DNA of 64,000 nucleotides from Tetrahymena elliotti 4EA. Its lineage: Eukaryota > Ciliophora > Oligohymenophorea > Hymenostomatida > Tetrahymenidae. The notes below the pieces were generated by a model. It ran no database searches. It saw only the letters and a list, made by a program, of their open reading frames with translations, and was not told the DNA's origin. Made by a program: the position numbers and the translations under genes. Where the stretch lies: NCBI GenBank assembly GCA_000231825.2, contig JH720293.1, forward strand, positions 1,736,001 to 1,800,000. Reading direction: 5' to 3'. Positions 11,464 to 25,282 of the stretch are shown here, piece after piece (the stretch's first letter is position 1; each line of letters opens with the position of its first letter).

Positions 11464-13425
11464 ATGCAGAATTTAAGTAAAGTGCAAAGTAGATTGCACC
11501 CTAGACCTGAAGGTGAAGGTGGAGGGGGTGGTGGCAGAACTAAAGAAAAGGGAAAGTCCCTTTAGGAAACTCATAAAGAAATGTTGAAAAATATAGAATC
11601 AACAAATATAGGCAAGCCAACCATAGTCGAAGCCTAAAGAATTTTAAAAATCATAGATAATCTCTCCACAAATTTAACAATATTTATATATTTAGATTCT
11701 GAATTAATCAGCAAATTTTTAGATGTAGCTAAACATAGCAAGCTATCAAAAGATTTAGTATCTAAATTATCATAAAGATGTCTAGAGTTATTGAAATCAT
11801 AGGCAGAAATAGAAGCCAAATTTAAGCCTTATGCCAGTTTGCTAGATTAATCAAGTAAATAGATATCTTACTTTAGAATTTAATAAAATTAAGCATACAA
11901 AATTTAACATGTAATACAAAGTGAATCCAAATAAGAAGGAACTTAATTGGTTTTAATTGCATAATAAAATAGATAATCAAGAAATAATAATAAGACAATT
12001 TGGTTATTTTACAAAATTAACAAATTTCATTTTAGCAAACAATTTAAATCTTAAAAAATCAACATTAAGAATTGAAATTTTATTTTAATATCTGCTTTGA
12101 TTTTTTTAATTCTTAAAAAAAATATAATAGATAAAGAAGCTGAAGATGTAGAAGAAGAAAAAATGATAGATGCTGAACGTTTAAGAATGTAATTAGAAAA
12201 TAACTTTAAAGATCTTGTAAGACATTTAAGAAACTCACCTGAAGACTTTGAAATAATTAAAGTAATTTAATAATTTCTTTGGAAAATTTTATTTTACTTT
12301 GAGTCAGTTTATTTTGAAAAAACAAAAATTAAAATTTTTATAAAAAAAGAGTATGAAAACAAATGTGAATCCTGATTTAAATGATTTAGTTCATTGTATT
12401 CACTGCTAAAAGGTTATCATGCTTAAAAAATTATCAACTGCTTCTGAAGAAGATGAAAACCACAAAGCTTAATTGCATGATTTAGAAGAAAAAGTAAAAA
12501 TAGTTTAAAGAATTAAGATTATAAAACATTATTATTAAAAATAAATTAGATTAAAGTGTTGGAATAAAAGAAAAATAACATTGAAGAAGAATTAAAAAAG
12601 TTAAAAGAAGAAAGATAAAAATTCTCAAAAGAGAAAAAGGAAGAACTTGAAAAGCTCAAGAATGAAATAGCAGAAGTTAAGGCTGAAAAAGAGAAGAAGT
12701 AAAAATATCTCTAAATAAGATTTTTTATTTAAACTATTTTATTTAATATTTTAGAGCCAATTAGTTAAAAAACGAATTAGATAATAGACTTAAGTAATTA
12801 GAAAGAGATCATCTTGCTAAAAAAGATAAACTTGATAAAGAATTATAAAAGTTAGAAGATGATTTTGCTAAATTAAAATAAGATCATGCTAATGATGAAA
12901 CTAAGCTTAAAACTAATAAAAGATAACAATAAAATAGTCTTGCTGATAATATTGAAAGTTATGATGCTTTGATGAAAGATTAACATCAAAAAAAGCAAGA
13001 AACAGAAGTAAAAACTTACTTTGATATAAAGTGAAATTCAATTTATTCACTCATTCATTTTTATTAAATAGGAAGAACTTTCTAAGATCATAGAAGAGGT
13101 TGATACCTTAAAGTAATTATTTAAGGAAATAGACCAAGAAAAGCAAAGAGAAAGAGAATTAGAAGAAGAATTCAGGCTAAAGAAAGAGGTAATAATTATA
13201 CAATTTATTATATTTCTTCATTAATTTAAATATTATTAAAAAAGCAATGGGAAATACAAGAAAGAAGGAAAAAAGAGGCTGCCAGATGTATCCTTCATTT
13301 CTTAATGGCTCGTAAAGGTAAATATGAAAATTATTAATAATAATAAATCTATTATAATTAATATTTTTAATAAAGAAAAATCTAAAAAGAAAAAGAAGAA
13401 GAAAGGTGGCAAAAAGAAAAAATGA
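11464..13425 (+). CDS. DRC10: DRC10 (IQCD-like), nexin-dynein regulatory complex subunit
   Basis: Axonemal protein of the nexin-dynein regulatory complex, which links outer doublets and controls ciliary beating. Exons about 11464-11854, 12131-12261, 12350-12493, 12550-12698, 12755-13007, 13072-13188, 13245-13317 and 13376-13425 give about 435 residues. An early EAQRILKIIDNL motif matches the EAKRIM region of IQCD. Next come the LRNSPEDF segment, a long Glu/Lys coiled coil, and near the C-terminus an IQ motif (AARCILHFLMARKG), then a Lys-rich tail. This order, ending in a basic tail, is that of DRC10 and distinguishes it from DRC9. Introns are 56-88 nt except the first; its donor is either GTAAAT at 11855 or GTGAAT at 11921, so about 22 residues are uncertain there. 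Confidence 0.85.
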
Positions 13426-13960
13426 TAAATTTAATAAAATTATTTTAGTACAAATTAAATTAAGACTTGATTAAGTAACAATATCCATCATTTATTTTGT
13501 TGAAAATACTGTTAATTAAATTATAAAAATTAAAAAATTATTTCTTTCATTACTTATTTCTATCCATTCAACTTAAAACCCAAATTTGTAAAATATTTGC
13601 TGTATACTTCAATTAAATTCTTTAAATTGTTTGCATCACATTTCAATTTTCTTTTTCAGTTTTTGTTTTTTTAAATGAGTTATTTTGAATTTATTTTATT
13701 TCAAAAATATTTCATTAAAATTTAATTATTGAACAAACACCAACTTTTGATATTATGAATCTAATAGTAAGTTTATGATCTTAAATTATATATTTATTGA
13801 GACTTAAATTTAATCCTAAAAATTAGATTTTACAAAGAAAAAATGAATAATTTGTTTTAAATTTAAGTTGAAATAAATGAACAATAAAATTATTAAACCA
13901 AAATAAATGTTAAATAAAAAATAAAGTCCTATTTTAAAAAATTAAATTAATCATTAATCA
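13426..13960. other. Convergent intergenic region, no gene seen
   Basis: About 535 A/T-rich bases between the ends of DRC10 (+) and the coiled-coil gene (-). It should contain both polyadenylation regions; I saw no further gene or repeat. Confidence 0.6.
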
Positions 13961-16900
13961 TCATAGGAGATTATTATTATTGATACTTAAATTATGAGAT
14001 AAATTACTCTCATTTGTTTTTATACTCTACTTGTTTTTTGATTGATTTTGATTTTATTGTTTTGATAAGAAGTATCCAAACTTTTAAATTTTTTAAGATC
14101 TTGTTGGGGTATTTTACTACTTTATAAGAGGGGAAGACTACTACTTTTACTTTTGTTTTGACTTATTTGAGTCTACGTTTAAATCTGATAGCTTTAAAGA
14201 TGATTTCTTAAATTTAGAAGGAGAATTATTACTTATGTTGCTAGCATTTAAAGAAATATTGTTTTTAGAAATACTACTTTATTAACTTATTTTTAATAAT
14301 TTAGTGGATGCAGAAAATTCATTTTTTACCAAATTCTATTACTAAGTTTGAGTTATTATAGATTTCTAAAAAGGAGAATTAGATTTATTTTATATCAAAT
14401 TCTTTTAGTCAATTTGTCTTAGAGCTCTCTTTGATAAAGATGAAGAGGATGATGATTAGCATTCCTATTATGACTAAGAGAGCTTATTTGAAGATTTTAT
14501 TTTTTGATCGCAAATTTATGGTGGTTAAGTTTTTTCTTAGCTGCTTTATTTAGGCTTAGGAAGAGCTGTATTAGCACCCAATATAGAATTTAAGATATTA
14601 TAACACTCCACCATATGAGATTATATTGCCTTCTACTGTAATTTAATTATATGCTATTTCAGAATTTTATCAGTTTCTCTTACTATTCTCTCTTCTTCAT
14701 TTCCATTAGTTTTTGAAGGGTCATACGCTCTAGATGAAGATGAAGAAAATCCTTAAGGTGTTTAATTTTCTTTTTCTCTAATATCTAGTACTATTTGATC
14801 TGCCAAAGTCTAAACAAGATATTCTACTATAAATCTTATTTCATTTTTTAAACAAACTTCCAATTCATTTTTTTTATTTAATTGTAGTTTCAGCTCATTT
14901 ATCGTATTTTCAAGAACATTTCTCTAATGAAGCAAACCTAAATATTTTGTTTTTAATTCTTCTGTATTGACATTTGATAAGTTTAAGGCATTAAACTAAT
15001 TATCTTCTTCATCATCATTAAATTAGTGATTCTAAGCTGCATTCAGTAAATTTTCACTACTAATATTTGATAAATCCATAAAGTTTAACCAAAATTATTA
15101 AGTATTTTATGTATTTCTTCCAACAGGGCTTCTACTTCTACTTTAAAATCCTTCCATAAACTTTTCTTGATCAGATTAAGGATTAGTTTTACCATTTAAA
15201 GTAATGGTATTATTCATCTTTTAAAGTAATTAATATTGTAAAACATTTAAGTAAAAAATTTGAAAGAATATTTACCTATTAGTTTGGTGAATTTAAAAGT
15301 TAAGATTTGTTGAATTCTATAAAATTAAGGTTATCTGAAAGAATTTTATCCTCACTCAATAATCTGTTCAAAGGACTTTTATCTCTTTTTTGATGATTTG
15401 TAGTTGTCTACAAATTAGATCCATTTGATGAATTAAAAGGAGAAGAACTTCCTTAAATTGCTTAAATTTTTTGCATAAGCTATCTTATTTTCATGTCTTT
15501 GTTTAGAATCTCCCTTATGATCATAGCACTTTTTCTCTAAAAGTCTTTTTTCATCTTATCACTATTTTATTAAATTTCAGCACATTTAGATGCTAGCTCA
15601 GCATATTTAGAAGTTGATTATTTTAATTCATTATCTCTCTTCAACTTTAGTTCTTAATAGCTTTATTATACATCTTTTATTTTCATTTAAAGGTGCTTAA
15701 TATTGGCTGCCTATTGAGCATATTACACTTACAGAGAATCATGAGCTAAAGAAACTCCTTAAAGTTATTCAATTGTTCTCTCCTATTCCTCTATTTGAGA
15801 TAGAAGATTAGATTAAGCAGCTGCTGAAATTTTTTGTTAATCCATAGATTTTTATAGAACTTCAATTTACTTATAAGCTGATTCTTTCTACTGTCTCAAC
15901 AACATATTTTCTTCGTTTAATTTTTAAAGAAGATCACTGCTTATTTCAGTATTAGAAGCATTTGTTTTTTCAATTAAATTTTTTTCAGTCAAAATTTATT
16001 TCATTTTCGTTTCAAATTAATCAGCAGTTTTTGCTAAAAGTAAATTATATTTTTGAATTTCTTTTTCTGTTTCAGTCTGCAAAGAAATTATCTCATTTTA
16101 ATGAATTTTTTACATTTACTCAATCTATCTTTCTAAATTGATCACTCTATTTTCATCAACTCCTTAAGTTTGTTGTTAGTATTTTTTTATGTCTTCACTT
16201 AGCTAAAAAATTTAATAATCTTTTCTTGATAAGGTACTTGTTATTTCATTTATCTCTACATTCTTCTCATCTACCTTATTCTTAAAATCTTTAAGTTAGA
16301 GCTCTAAAGATAATTTTTAATTTTCTAAATCATCACATTTCTTAACCAGTTCTCTACCAATTTATTCTTATTGCTTTTGTCTGTTACTCATTTACTCTCT
16401 CAGTTATTTTATTTCTTTTTCATAAAAATCTCTTAGAATTTCACTTCTTCCTGACTGTAAACTTCCCTCAGCTTAACTTGGTTTTTCTTCTTACACTTAA
16501 CTTAGAGCTATCATTAATGAGTCATTTAACTTTTTTTATACATCTTCTCTCTCTTAACTCTCTTTTAATTATATTTGTAAAAAGCTTATTTCCTATTTAT
16601 TTAAAGCACATTCTTGACATTTAATGTTTTGATCATTTAAATTATTTTATTTTTAGAAATTTAAGTTATTGTTATTTAATAGGCTAATCTATTTGCTTGT
16701 TTAAATATTCCCTCCTTAAATTTATTTGATTTCTTCTGTTTTTTGTGATAATTTAATCTAGTCAATTGATGAACCTCCTTAAGGTACACTTAAAAAGTTA
16801 TTAGTAAGTATAGCATTTGCTGAAGGAATTTATTTTATTTATGTATTGGAATTTTAATAATTCAAAGCATTTGAAGTAGGAAAATAAGTTGCGCTTGAAC

Positions 16901-17927
16901 CTTAACTCATAAGAGACCATTTGATTCCACTTAGATTATTAGAAAATAAATCACTTTTACTATTGTTAATATATTCCTGTATATTGATGTTACTAGAAGC
17001 CATAACTTGATTCTAACGATCATTTAAGTATATAGCAGGGTTCGATGATTAAGAATTTAATGCATAGCTGTTTGATGGATTTAAAATACTATTAATTTAG
17101 TTTCCGTTGGATGCAATAAATTAATTAGATTATTATTAGCTGTTAATTAGGTTTTAATTTAAAGGATTGTTACTAAGATTATTTTAGTCGTTAAAACATT
17201 ATACTTAAGTAACAAAGTTTCCCAATGGTGGTTTTAAGTTAAAGTTTATACTTGAGTCCTAATCAATTCCAGGGCCACTTTATTGCTATGCATTATCTGA
17301 GTAGCTTTTCATATCATTAACACTATAGCTTAAGCTGCCAGGAGTATTCTGTAAATAGTTATTTTCTGGAATTTTTTAACCTTCATTATTTTCTTATAAC
17401 ACCTAAAAAGAATATCTCGATAAAATTTTATCGACTTCCTCTCCTTTATAAATAAGAGAGTCATTACTTGATTCTTCAGTTTAAATGCGTTTATAATCCA
17501 ATTCTTGCAATCTTTACAATTCACTGAAATGATTTTGGCTTTTTTATTCTAAAAGTTAAAAATTCTAATTGTTTGTTTACATATTTGTTACATCTGGATT
17601 ATTATTTTATGTCAAAGGTATCTCCTAGCCATCCTATGATTTAGATCTACATTATTATAGTATTATCTATATTTAATCTTCAGAAATAAAAGATGTATTT
17701 TTCTAGCCATATCCATTACCACTTAAAGCCTAATTCCATTCATAGTTAAATGTTTGTTGGAATGAGTTCCCACTTGAATTATTAAAATTAAATATGTTCT
17801 CTTAATTTTGTTAGTACTATTATGAGGGCTCATTATTTAAATTTTAAGCATTATTATTCTCATTATTATGCGAAAAAATATTTTCTAAAGGATTGTTTGT
17901 TTGTCCAAAGCTACACTATCTATTCAT
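13961..17927 (-). CDS. Long coiled-coil protein, Asn/Gln-rich ends
   Basis: ATG at 17927-17925; exon 1 (17927-15276, 884 codons), one 58-nt intron (15275-15218), exon 2 (15217-13961) to TGA; 1302 residues. I do not recognise a named family. Residues about 1-385 are Asn/Gln/Ser-rich and look disordered. Residues about 390-850 are a continuous heptad-rich coiled coil (Glu, Lys, Leu, Gln). A second shorter coiled segment lies in exon 2 around residues 930-1000, and the tail is Ser/Lys/Gln-rich. No enzyme motif, membrane segment or signal peptide is visible. Such proteins in ciliates are often cytoskeletal, centrosomal or basal-body associated, but here that is only a guess. The gene is divergent from the RCC1/IQ gene across 918 bases. 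Confidence 0.88.
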
Positions 17928-18845
17928 TTTTAATAAGAAATCTTTTGAAAATCTAATTTTATTTAGTAGATATTTTCTTTCTTTGTTAACTTCAAAAATC
18001 TTTGAATTTAAATTATTAAAGAAACCTATTTGTATTTAATAGGTTTATGACTTATTCGTTTTTACTATTTTTCCAAAGAAATCAATAGATAGTAATAACA
18101 TCTTTAATTATAAAAATAATATTAGTAAATTAATTTTCTTTAAAATCCTTTAAAAAATTTTGCTTTTAACAAATCTTCAGGCAAGCATAAAATAAAATGG
18201 ATATGATATTTTCATTTATTTATTTAGATATTCTATGTTCTAGTACTGCATACAAGTATTATTTGCAATTATCTAATATTAAAAAAATCTAACATGTATA
18301 ATATCTTAAATTTTATAATTATTATATAAATTTTATATTTCGTTAAGATAAATATTCATTTTTTTACTGGTGTTAATTCTAAGAAAAAGTATTTATTTTT
18401 TTTTTTGAGATATTTATTTGAAATTTTCAAAAATAAAATCATCCAAAAAGAAAAAATGAAATAAATTCTTTAAAATATTTTTTCAGTGAATTTCAAGTCA
18501 AAAGTTCTACTTTTCTCTTTTTAGTTAAGATTCCATTTATTATGATTATACATATGAATTCAAACCAGAATTTATTTGATTAATCTTATGAAATTCTTTT
18601 CAAAAACTTATATTAGTTTCCATGTATCATTTAATGTATTATTATATTTTTTTAATTAATAAATGCAGCAAATCTTTTTTTGTAAATAAGATTAAGAAAC
18701 TATTAGTTGATAACTAAAATTTTAATTATATAGCATTTAAAGCTAAAGCAATTAATAGTTTTATAAAATTAAAATTAATTATCAATTCTTTCCCTAAAAA
18801 TAGAATACTTTTTTTAAATCTAATATAAAATCTTTCATCCTCTTC
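17928..18845. promoter_or_regulatory. Divergent (probably bidirectional) promoter region
   Basis: About 918 non-coding bases between the start of the coiled-coil gene (-) and the start of the RCC1/IQ gene (+). Both promoters must lie here. The sequence is A/T-rich with long T and A runs (for example near 18390-18410); no specific element can be named. Confidence 0.5.
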
Positions 18846-21800
18846 ATGACACAAGGTTTATATAGATTGTTGTTCTTTAATCTAATTCATATATTTCTTT
18901 ATCAATAGTCTTTTATTTTGGCAAAGAGAGGATTAGACCAAATGTTTTTTCTGATCATACTCCAATGTAACATATTTATTGACTCATTTAATATGAATAT
19001 TTGACAATAAAACTACATTCCAAATTAGAATAAAGAAAATTTCTTTTCTAGGAAAGGATATAATCAACTTTGACTCTAAGGAAGAGAAAAAAATGTTTGA
19101 GGATTACATAGAAATGATTAAATTTGTTTAAGAAAAAGATCTTTGTTTTAAGCAAGTTGTGTGCTCTTAAAATACAGCTTACATCTTAGATGGTATACAT
19201 AATTTAAGATAGATTATTTATGAAAATAACACATTTAGCACTACTTTCAGAATTTACCCAAACATTCTTTGTTTATTCAATTAGCGAAAGATGAGTTATG
19301 GGTATTTGGTGAAGGTGGAGATGGTTAGTTAGGAATAAGTAAGTTAAAATCTGTTTTAAGATAACCCATAAATATGAGTAGATTCCAAAATAGGTACTTT
19401 ACAAATGTATCTTGCTACTCTACACATGTATTAGCTATCTCATGTAATTTAAAATTATTCGAAATGTAGTTTTATTCATTTTATACATTTAAAAGCAACT
19501 TATAAGCTTTACACTTGGGGAAATACTGAATTTGGATGTTAAGGTATTATATGATTTAAATATATTTGGAACAAACTTTCTTTTTAGTTGAATCTATTTA
19601 AAATATAACTTTGCTTTTGTCAATGATTTTAATATAATTATTTTAATATTTAGGGACTATAATGCAAAATAAATATATTGTTGAACCAGAAAAAGTTAAA
19701 AAAAATAAATTTGAAGAATACATACCATAGTCTGAATACAGGTAATTTTTTTATTTAAAATGAAACAGCTTTTCTGTCTATTTTTGTCTATTTTAGACTG
19801 ATAACTTAGCAAACCTTTATTTTTCTATCTATTAGTTAAATGAAAGTTACTCATGTAGCTACAGGACCTAATTTTTCTATGGTTGGAGTGAATAAAAATC
19901 ATCTATTCTCTTTTGGTAAAGAGGAAAAATGTAAAATTAATTTGAATCAAAATAATATTTAGGAAGTAATTTTTAAAAGCACGTCTTGGTCTGGGATAGT
20001 TTAACATTGATTACACAGATAAAATATATAAAGTTGATCTTCCATTTTCAGTAAATACTTAATATTAAATCATAGTATTTATAATATCTGTTTAGAACAT
20101 AAATATTAAAGGCATAGCTTGTGGTACTAATCATTGTCTTTTATGGGATACAGAAGGATAAATTTTTTCTTGGGGTGATGGTTCACATGGTAAATTAGGG
20201 CACTCAAGTCTTAAAGGTGGTTATAATTACATGATAGTCAGTCCTCAAAAAGTAAAGTTTATTATAAACATAACTAAAATTAATATTTTGTGTATAGATA
20301 AAAGCTTTAGAAGATTAGAAAATAATATAAGCGAGCTGTGGATTTAATCATAGCTGTGCTATAAACTTTAAAGGTGAAATTTATACATGGGGTAAAACAA
20401 TATACTCAAAAGAAAATAAGGAGGGATAAAAAATAGTAAATTAAAACAAAATTACTTACATCTTTAGTTTAAAATATTTAATAAAATAGGATTACTTGAG
20501 ACCTAAAAAGCTTAGTTGTTACATAAAATCAGAATAAAATATTCAAATAGGGACACATGCTATAAAGATATCAACGTTTGGTAACTAAAATGCAGTTGTA
20601 GATGATAAAGGTTATGTTTATACTTGGGGATAGAAGTAATTAATTTGATTTAAATGAGCTATAAAAATATTTGATATTATATTAGTATTGACAATTGTTT
20701 AGGCCATCAAGACTCTAAAGATTATAATTATCCAGTATGCATTGAAGAATTAACAGGCACAAGATGTATAGATGTGGGATGTGGTGAAAATTTTACAGTT
20801 GTCATAGCTTCAGAAAAGATTAACAAATAAACTTATTACAATATAAAAGAATTTTATTAAGGAATTTTAGATAATGCTAAAGAAAAAGTTTCAAAAATAA
20901 AAGATTTTTATCAAAAGAAAATAACTAAAACTATGAGTAATTCCAAAAATTTAGATAGTAAGACTCTCTAAGCTCTGAATAGAATGGGAAGTCTAGTAGG
21001 TTCTCCAAGTGCTTTTAGCAAAGGTGAGTCACCTATTTTTAAGCCAACAGAAAAATAACTTTAGCAAAATTATATTGCTAATTTTCCTATCAGTCAAAAA
21101 TCTAAATAAAAATAGTTTAATATTCCTAATTCTGATTATTAAATGAACTAGAAAGTTTCAACTAACACTATCAACAAAGTAAATTCCAAAAAAAGGGAAG
21201 CTTCTTTTGAATCTTTCTAAATCAGTAGAAAGATAAGATAGGCTAATGTTGAAATCAGTAAATAAAAGGGTAAAAGATATTAATTCATATTTTCAATAAA
21301 TAGTAAATAATATTTTGAAAAAGGGGAGTTTAAAGGATATAAACATTCAGTTAGCTTATCTTAAAATAAATTTAGACAATTAATAAGAGAAAATACAGAA
21401 ATCAGTATCCAAGACTTATAAAAGTAATTAATTTAATTATGTGCATTCAAAAAAATAAATTTTAAATAATAAGGGAGATAGTTTTAGATGATGTGACCTA
21501 AAATTTACATTTTGATGATGATGAGTTTGTTTTTCATGATGAAGCTAAGAAATAAGAAGAAAGGAAAAATGTAAAGAATGACCCAAGGGATTTTGTTAAG
21601 ACCAAACCAAAGGGAGTGTTAGTAAATAGTATCTTTAAAGAATAAATAGAATTGATTTACAAAGAGTATAGCACAACTGAAAAAAAAGAGAATTTGTAAG
21701 AAAAATACTTAAAGAATGTCAGGTCAAAATAGGATGATTTTTTTAAATCTAGAATGAAAACAGATCAATCAATTAGATAAAAGGTAAGCTCTCAATTTAA

Positions 21801-24665
21801 ATAAATAAATAAATTTAAGTATTTTTATCAAATAATCAGTTTAAAGATGCCAAGAAAGATTTATCCATAAGTAGTGTATTTGCTGTAGATACTCAAAATA
21901 CCGAAAATTAAATTTAGGAAACTTTCTCGAATAATAATTCAACTAATTAAGGTAAATTATAAACTAATGTAATTTCAAGTAAATTCTCTCGTCCTCAAAC
22001 GACTAGTTCTCAAATATTATAGACCACTATAAGCTAAAGGTCAATTTAGAATAGCAAACTATTCAATCCTAATAGTAGTCAATAACATATATAACTTCCT
22101 GAAGGCGATTTCTTAAAAAGATAAAAATTTTTGGTGAATCAAGAATTAATTGATAAGAAAAAAGAAAAGCTAGTTTCTATAGCTGTGCTGAGAGATTTCA
22201 GAACAGAACTTGCAAAAAAGAAAAAATAGGATATTGAATAATTAAAGTAAATTTTTATTAGAAAAAAAAGATTTGAATTTTCATTTGAATGCAAAAAGAT
22301 AAAAGACGAGAGATGAAAAAAGAATCGAAATATTCATTAAAAGTAAAGAGTACCAGCAGAGACTCTTAGAAGAACAGTAGCATCAGTAAAATACAGACTC
22401 GATTAGGAATAACTGGGCTGTTTATTTAAATATAGAAATGATTTGTGCTGGATTTAAAAAATTAGCTGAACTCGGTAATTTTAAATTTTGTGAAAATTTT
22501 TTTAGGATTAATCTTTAAATCTTTTTGTTTAGGTTTGGAAAATATAAGAAAAGAGTTTGAATTAAAGGTGAAGCTAAGAAAAATGCAATTTTATATTAGG
22601 GATTATATGATGAGAAAGAAAATAAAAAAGCTAACTACTAAGTAGATTATTATCATGAGGAGAATGATAGCCTGCTGGGTAAAAAGAAAATATTTATAAA
22701 AACTTTAATAAGCCACTAAGTTGGTTGTTATGCACTGTATATAAGAAAAGATTAAAAAAAAGTTGAGAGTTAAAATTTCTGTAAAGAGAAATTAGATAAT
22801 TTACATTCAGCATTTTATGAGATGGGCTAGAAAATCACTACATTAATAAAGAAAAATATTGAGTTAAATTTGGGATACTCATATTTTACATATTTTTAGA
22901 TAACAAATTGTTAGCAGAAATTTAGATGGTAAATAGCTAGATTTTTACAGAAATAAATTCTCTTAAATGCTTTCTACTTACACAGCAGTGAAATAAGCAA
23001 ATTAAAATTAACATTAATCTACCCAAGAAAAACCTTTCTTAAACAGCTTAATACAAACATAAATTAATCTGGAACTGAATACTAGCTCATCTTAAAAAAA
23101 TGGTTAATACCAAAACTCATAAAATTTACAAACATTAAACATACAAGAATTTTAAACTGTGAATGGATAAATTGAGGATTTTGAAACTTATCTGAGAGGA
23201 AGATCAAATTAAGGAAACAATAGAAAATAAAATTTGATCTAAATGAATAATGTATAAAATGTTGGTTTTACTATAAAAAATGATGATTAATCTATACATG
23301 AAATAATTAAGAGAAAAGCTTAACAAAATACACTATTTGGTGGTTTACTAGACTAATTGTAATTTTATTTTCATATTTTATTAAAGTTTTATCATTATCT
23401 TTTTAAATCCTTAGAAAATTCTAAACTAATGTGAGAGATGCTTAAGTAATTAATTATGAAGAAGAAGAGCTATTAAATTTAGACACAAAGGGTGGATCTA
23501 GAAATGTGAATTTTAAAGACTAAAGCTTTGGTAGTTAAGACTAGGAAATGAAATTAAATAAAACCTCTGCCCATGGTGCTAAAAGCAATTTTTCTAAGTA
23601 AGACTAATAATAAAAGAGTGTATCCTAGTTACATGATTTATCAGATTCAAAGAGTGATAGCTCTGAAGACTAAATAGATGAAGAAGAATAAGAACTTAGT
23701 AAGAAAGTATCTAAATAAAAATAATTGTAAAGAAGAAAATAAATTTTCAAAAGAGATGAATTTTCCTTTGGAGACACTCTTCTTCCCTTTTCTGTTCATT
23801 ATTTCGATTTACTTTTACCTTCAAATTATTCAATAAGGATAGACTCATTAAAGAACTCGAACTAGTAAGCTCTTTAAGTAGCTAAAATGGCAGAGATTAT
23901 TGTAAAAAAGAAAATAATAGAAAGTATATTAATTCTAACTCGCTCAAAATATGAACAGCAAATCAAACTAGTAATTTTTTTATTTGAAAAAAGTGAAGAG
24001 AAACCATTTTTTTTTAATAGTATAACTAAAAAAGAAAAGATTTTATTGAAGCTAATAAGCACTTAATTAATTTGGAGAGAGCAAAGTAAGCAATCATGTT
24101 GTAGAAGCATATTTATTAATCTTATTATTTTATAAAAGAATTATGTTACTTACGCCAGCTGAGACTTTGAAAGGTATTCACAAAAGAGAAGATGTTTAGT
24201 ATGCTTTAAAAAAGAAATAATATTATTCCTAGTAAATTTTTTGATTTAATTTATTATGAAATTCATTGTAATATTTTAAAAGATAATAGATATTTGATCA
24301 TCTTCCTTTTGAGGAATTAAAATAGATTATTGCTGATAGATTACCTAATGCACCTAAAAGGCCTGCCTATAAAGTTACAATAAACTAAGAGTATAAAAAT
24401 AATAATATATTGTTTCTAATAATAATAAAAAAACTTATTTCAAAGGTTATTCAGAGCAAGCTTTCATAAATATGTTGAATCAGTAAGGAAGTTGATTTAA
24501 GAAATAGAAATAAGAGGAATATTAAAAGGAAAGAAAAAGAGAGAAGTTTCAATAATGAAAAAGAATAATGAAACAGAGAATGATGAAGAACAAGATTCTA
24601 ATTCAATTAACTTGGAGAAGCTCAATTAAATATTTAGGAACTTTGAAAGAAATTTTAAGATTTGA
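18846..24665 (+). CDS. RCC1-propeller protein with long C-terminal extension and IQ-like region
   Basis: Many-exon gene of very roughly 1,600 residues. It begins MTQVFYFGKERIRPN; first exons 18846-18855, 18909-18966, 19029-19192, then from 19285. The first third (18.8-20.8 kb) holds six or more RCC1 repeats, recognisable from ELWVFGEGGDGQLG, LYTWGNTEFGC, ARLGLG, CGTNHCLLW, IFSWGDGSHGKLG, CGFNHSCAI and VDDKGYVYTWG. RCC1 propellers serve as Ran exchange factors or as protein-binding platforms. A Ser/Lys/Gln-rich middle follows. A basic helical stretch near 22530-22860 contains IQ-like patterns (VVMHCIQEKIKKKL, YIQHFMRWARKSL), suggesting calmodulin binding, and an acidic region comes after it. 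Joined exons near 23.8-24.6 kb (LERAKIMLLTPAETL, DHLPFEELKQIIADRLPNAP) keep frame through several 50-60 nt introns to TGA at 24663-24665. One gene is the simplest reading, but a split near 21.5 kb cannot be excluded. Confidence 0.8.
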
Positions 24666-25270
24666 AAAATAAATGACATAAATAGATATAAAAAATTCAA
24701 TAAATAATATAGAGAATAATATAAAAAGAAAGAAATTGTACAAATATATTTCTTCATTTATCTATTAAAAATGTTGATGTTTTAATTTTTAACAAAATTT
24801 TTGTTAAAATTACTTAAATATTTTCCATATACTCCATCAATATTTTGAGTACAATTAAAAATAGATTGATTAACCTTAATTCTTTCATCCTTGAAGATTG
24901 ATATTTTAATAGTAAAAAAATGAGCAATGAAGACTATAAACCTAATTGAATAAACTTATTAAGCTCAATTAAATATTTATAAAAATAAATTTAAGATTAA
25001 AAAAATAATATTGACAAAAATTATTTTTCAAAAAAAAGAAAAAATACAAATAAATTTATTTAAGTATTGATTAAAAATGTTGATTTTTTGATTTGAAAAA
25101 CGATGAAGACTCATAAGTTATTGCATAAACTTGAAAGCTCAATTAAATATTTATTGAATTCAAAAGAAGTTTAAGATTTAAAAATAAATAAAAAAAATAA
25201 TTTTTAAAAATTTATACAAAATGAAAGGAAAAATACAAATATAAGTTTATTTATTATTGATTAATTTTGC
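24582..25270. repeat. Three degenerate tandem copies of about 160-200 bp
   Basis: Copy 1 starts at about 24582, inside the last exon of the RCC1/IQ gene, copy 2 at about 24926 and copy 3 at about 25102. Each carries a GATGAAGA-like start, AAGCTCAATTAAATATTTA, a TTTAAGATT block, then ACAAAT(A)A and ATTGATTAAAAATGTTGAT-like blocks. Copies 2 and 3 no longer encode the C-terminus. Alignment was by eye and copy ends are approximate. Confidence 0.65.
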
Positions 25271-25282
25271 TAATAATTTAAT
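24666..25282. other. Convergent intergenic region occupied by the degenerate repeat
   Basis: About 617 bases between two converging genes. Most of it is made of the decayed tandem copies described separately; no other gene is seen. Confidence 0.6.
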
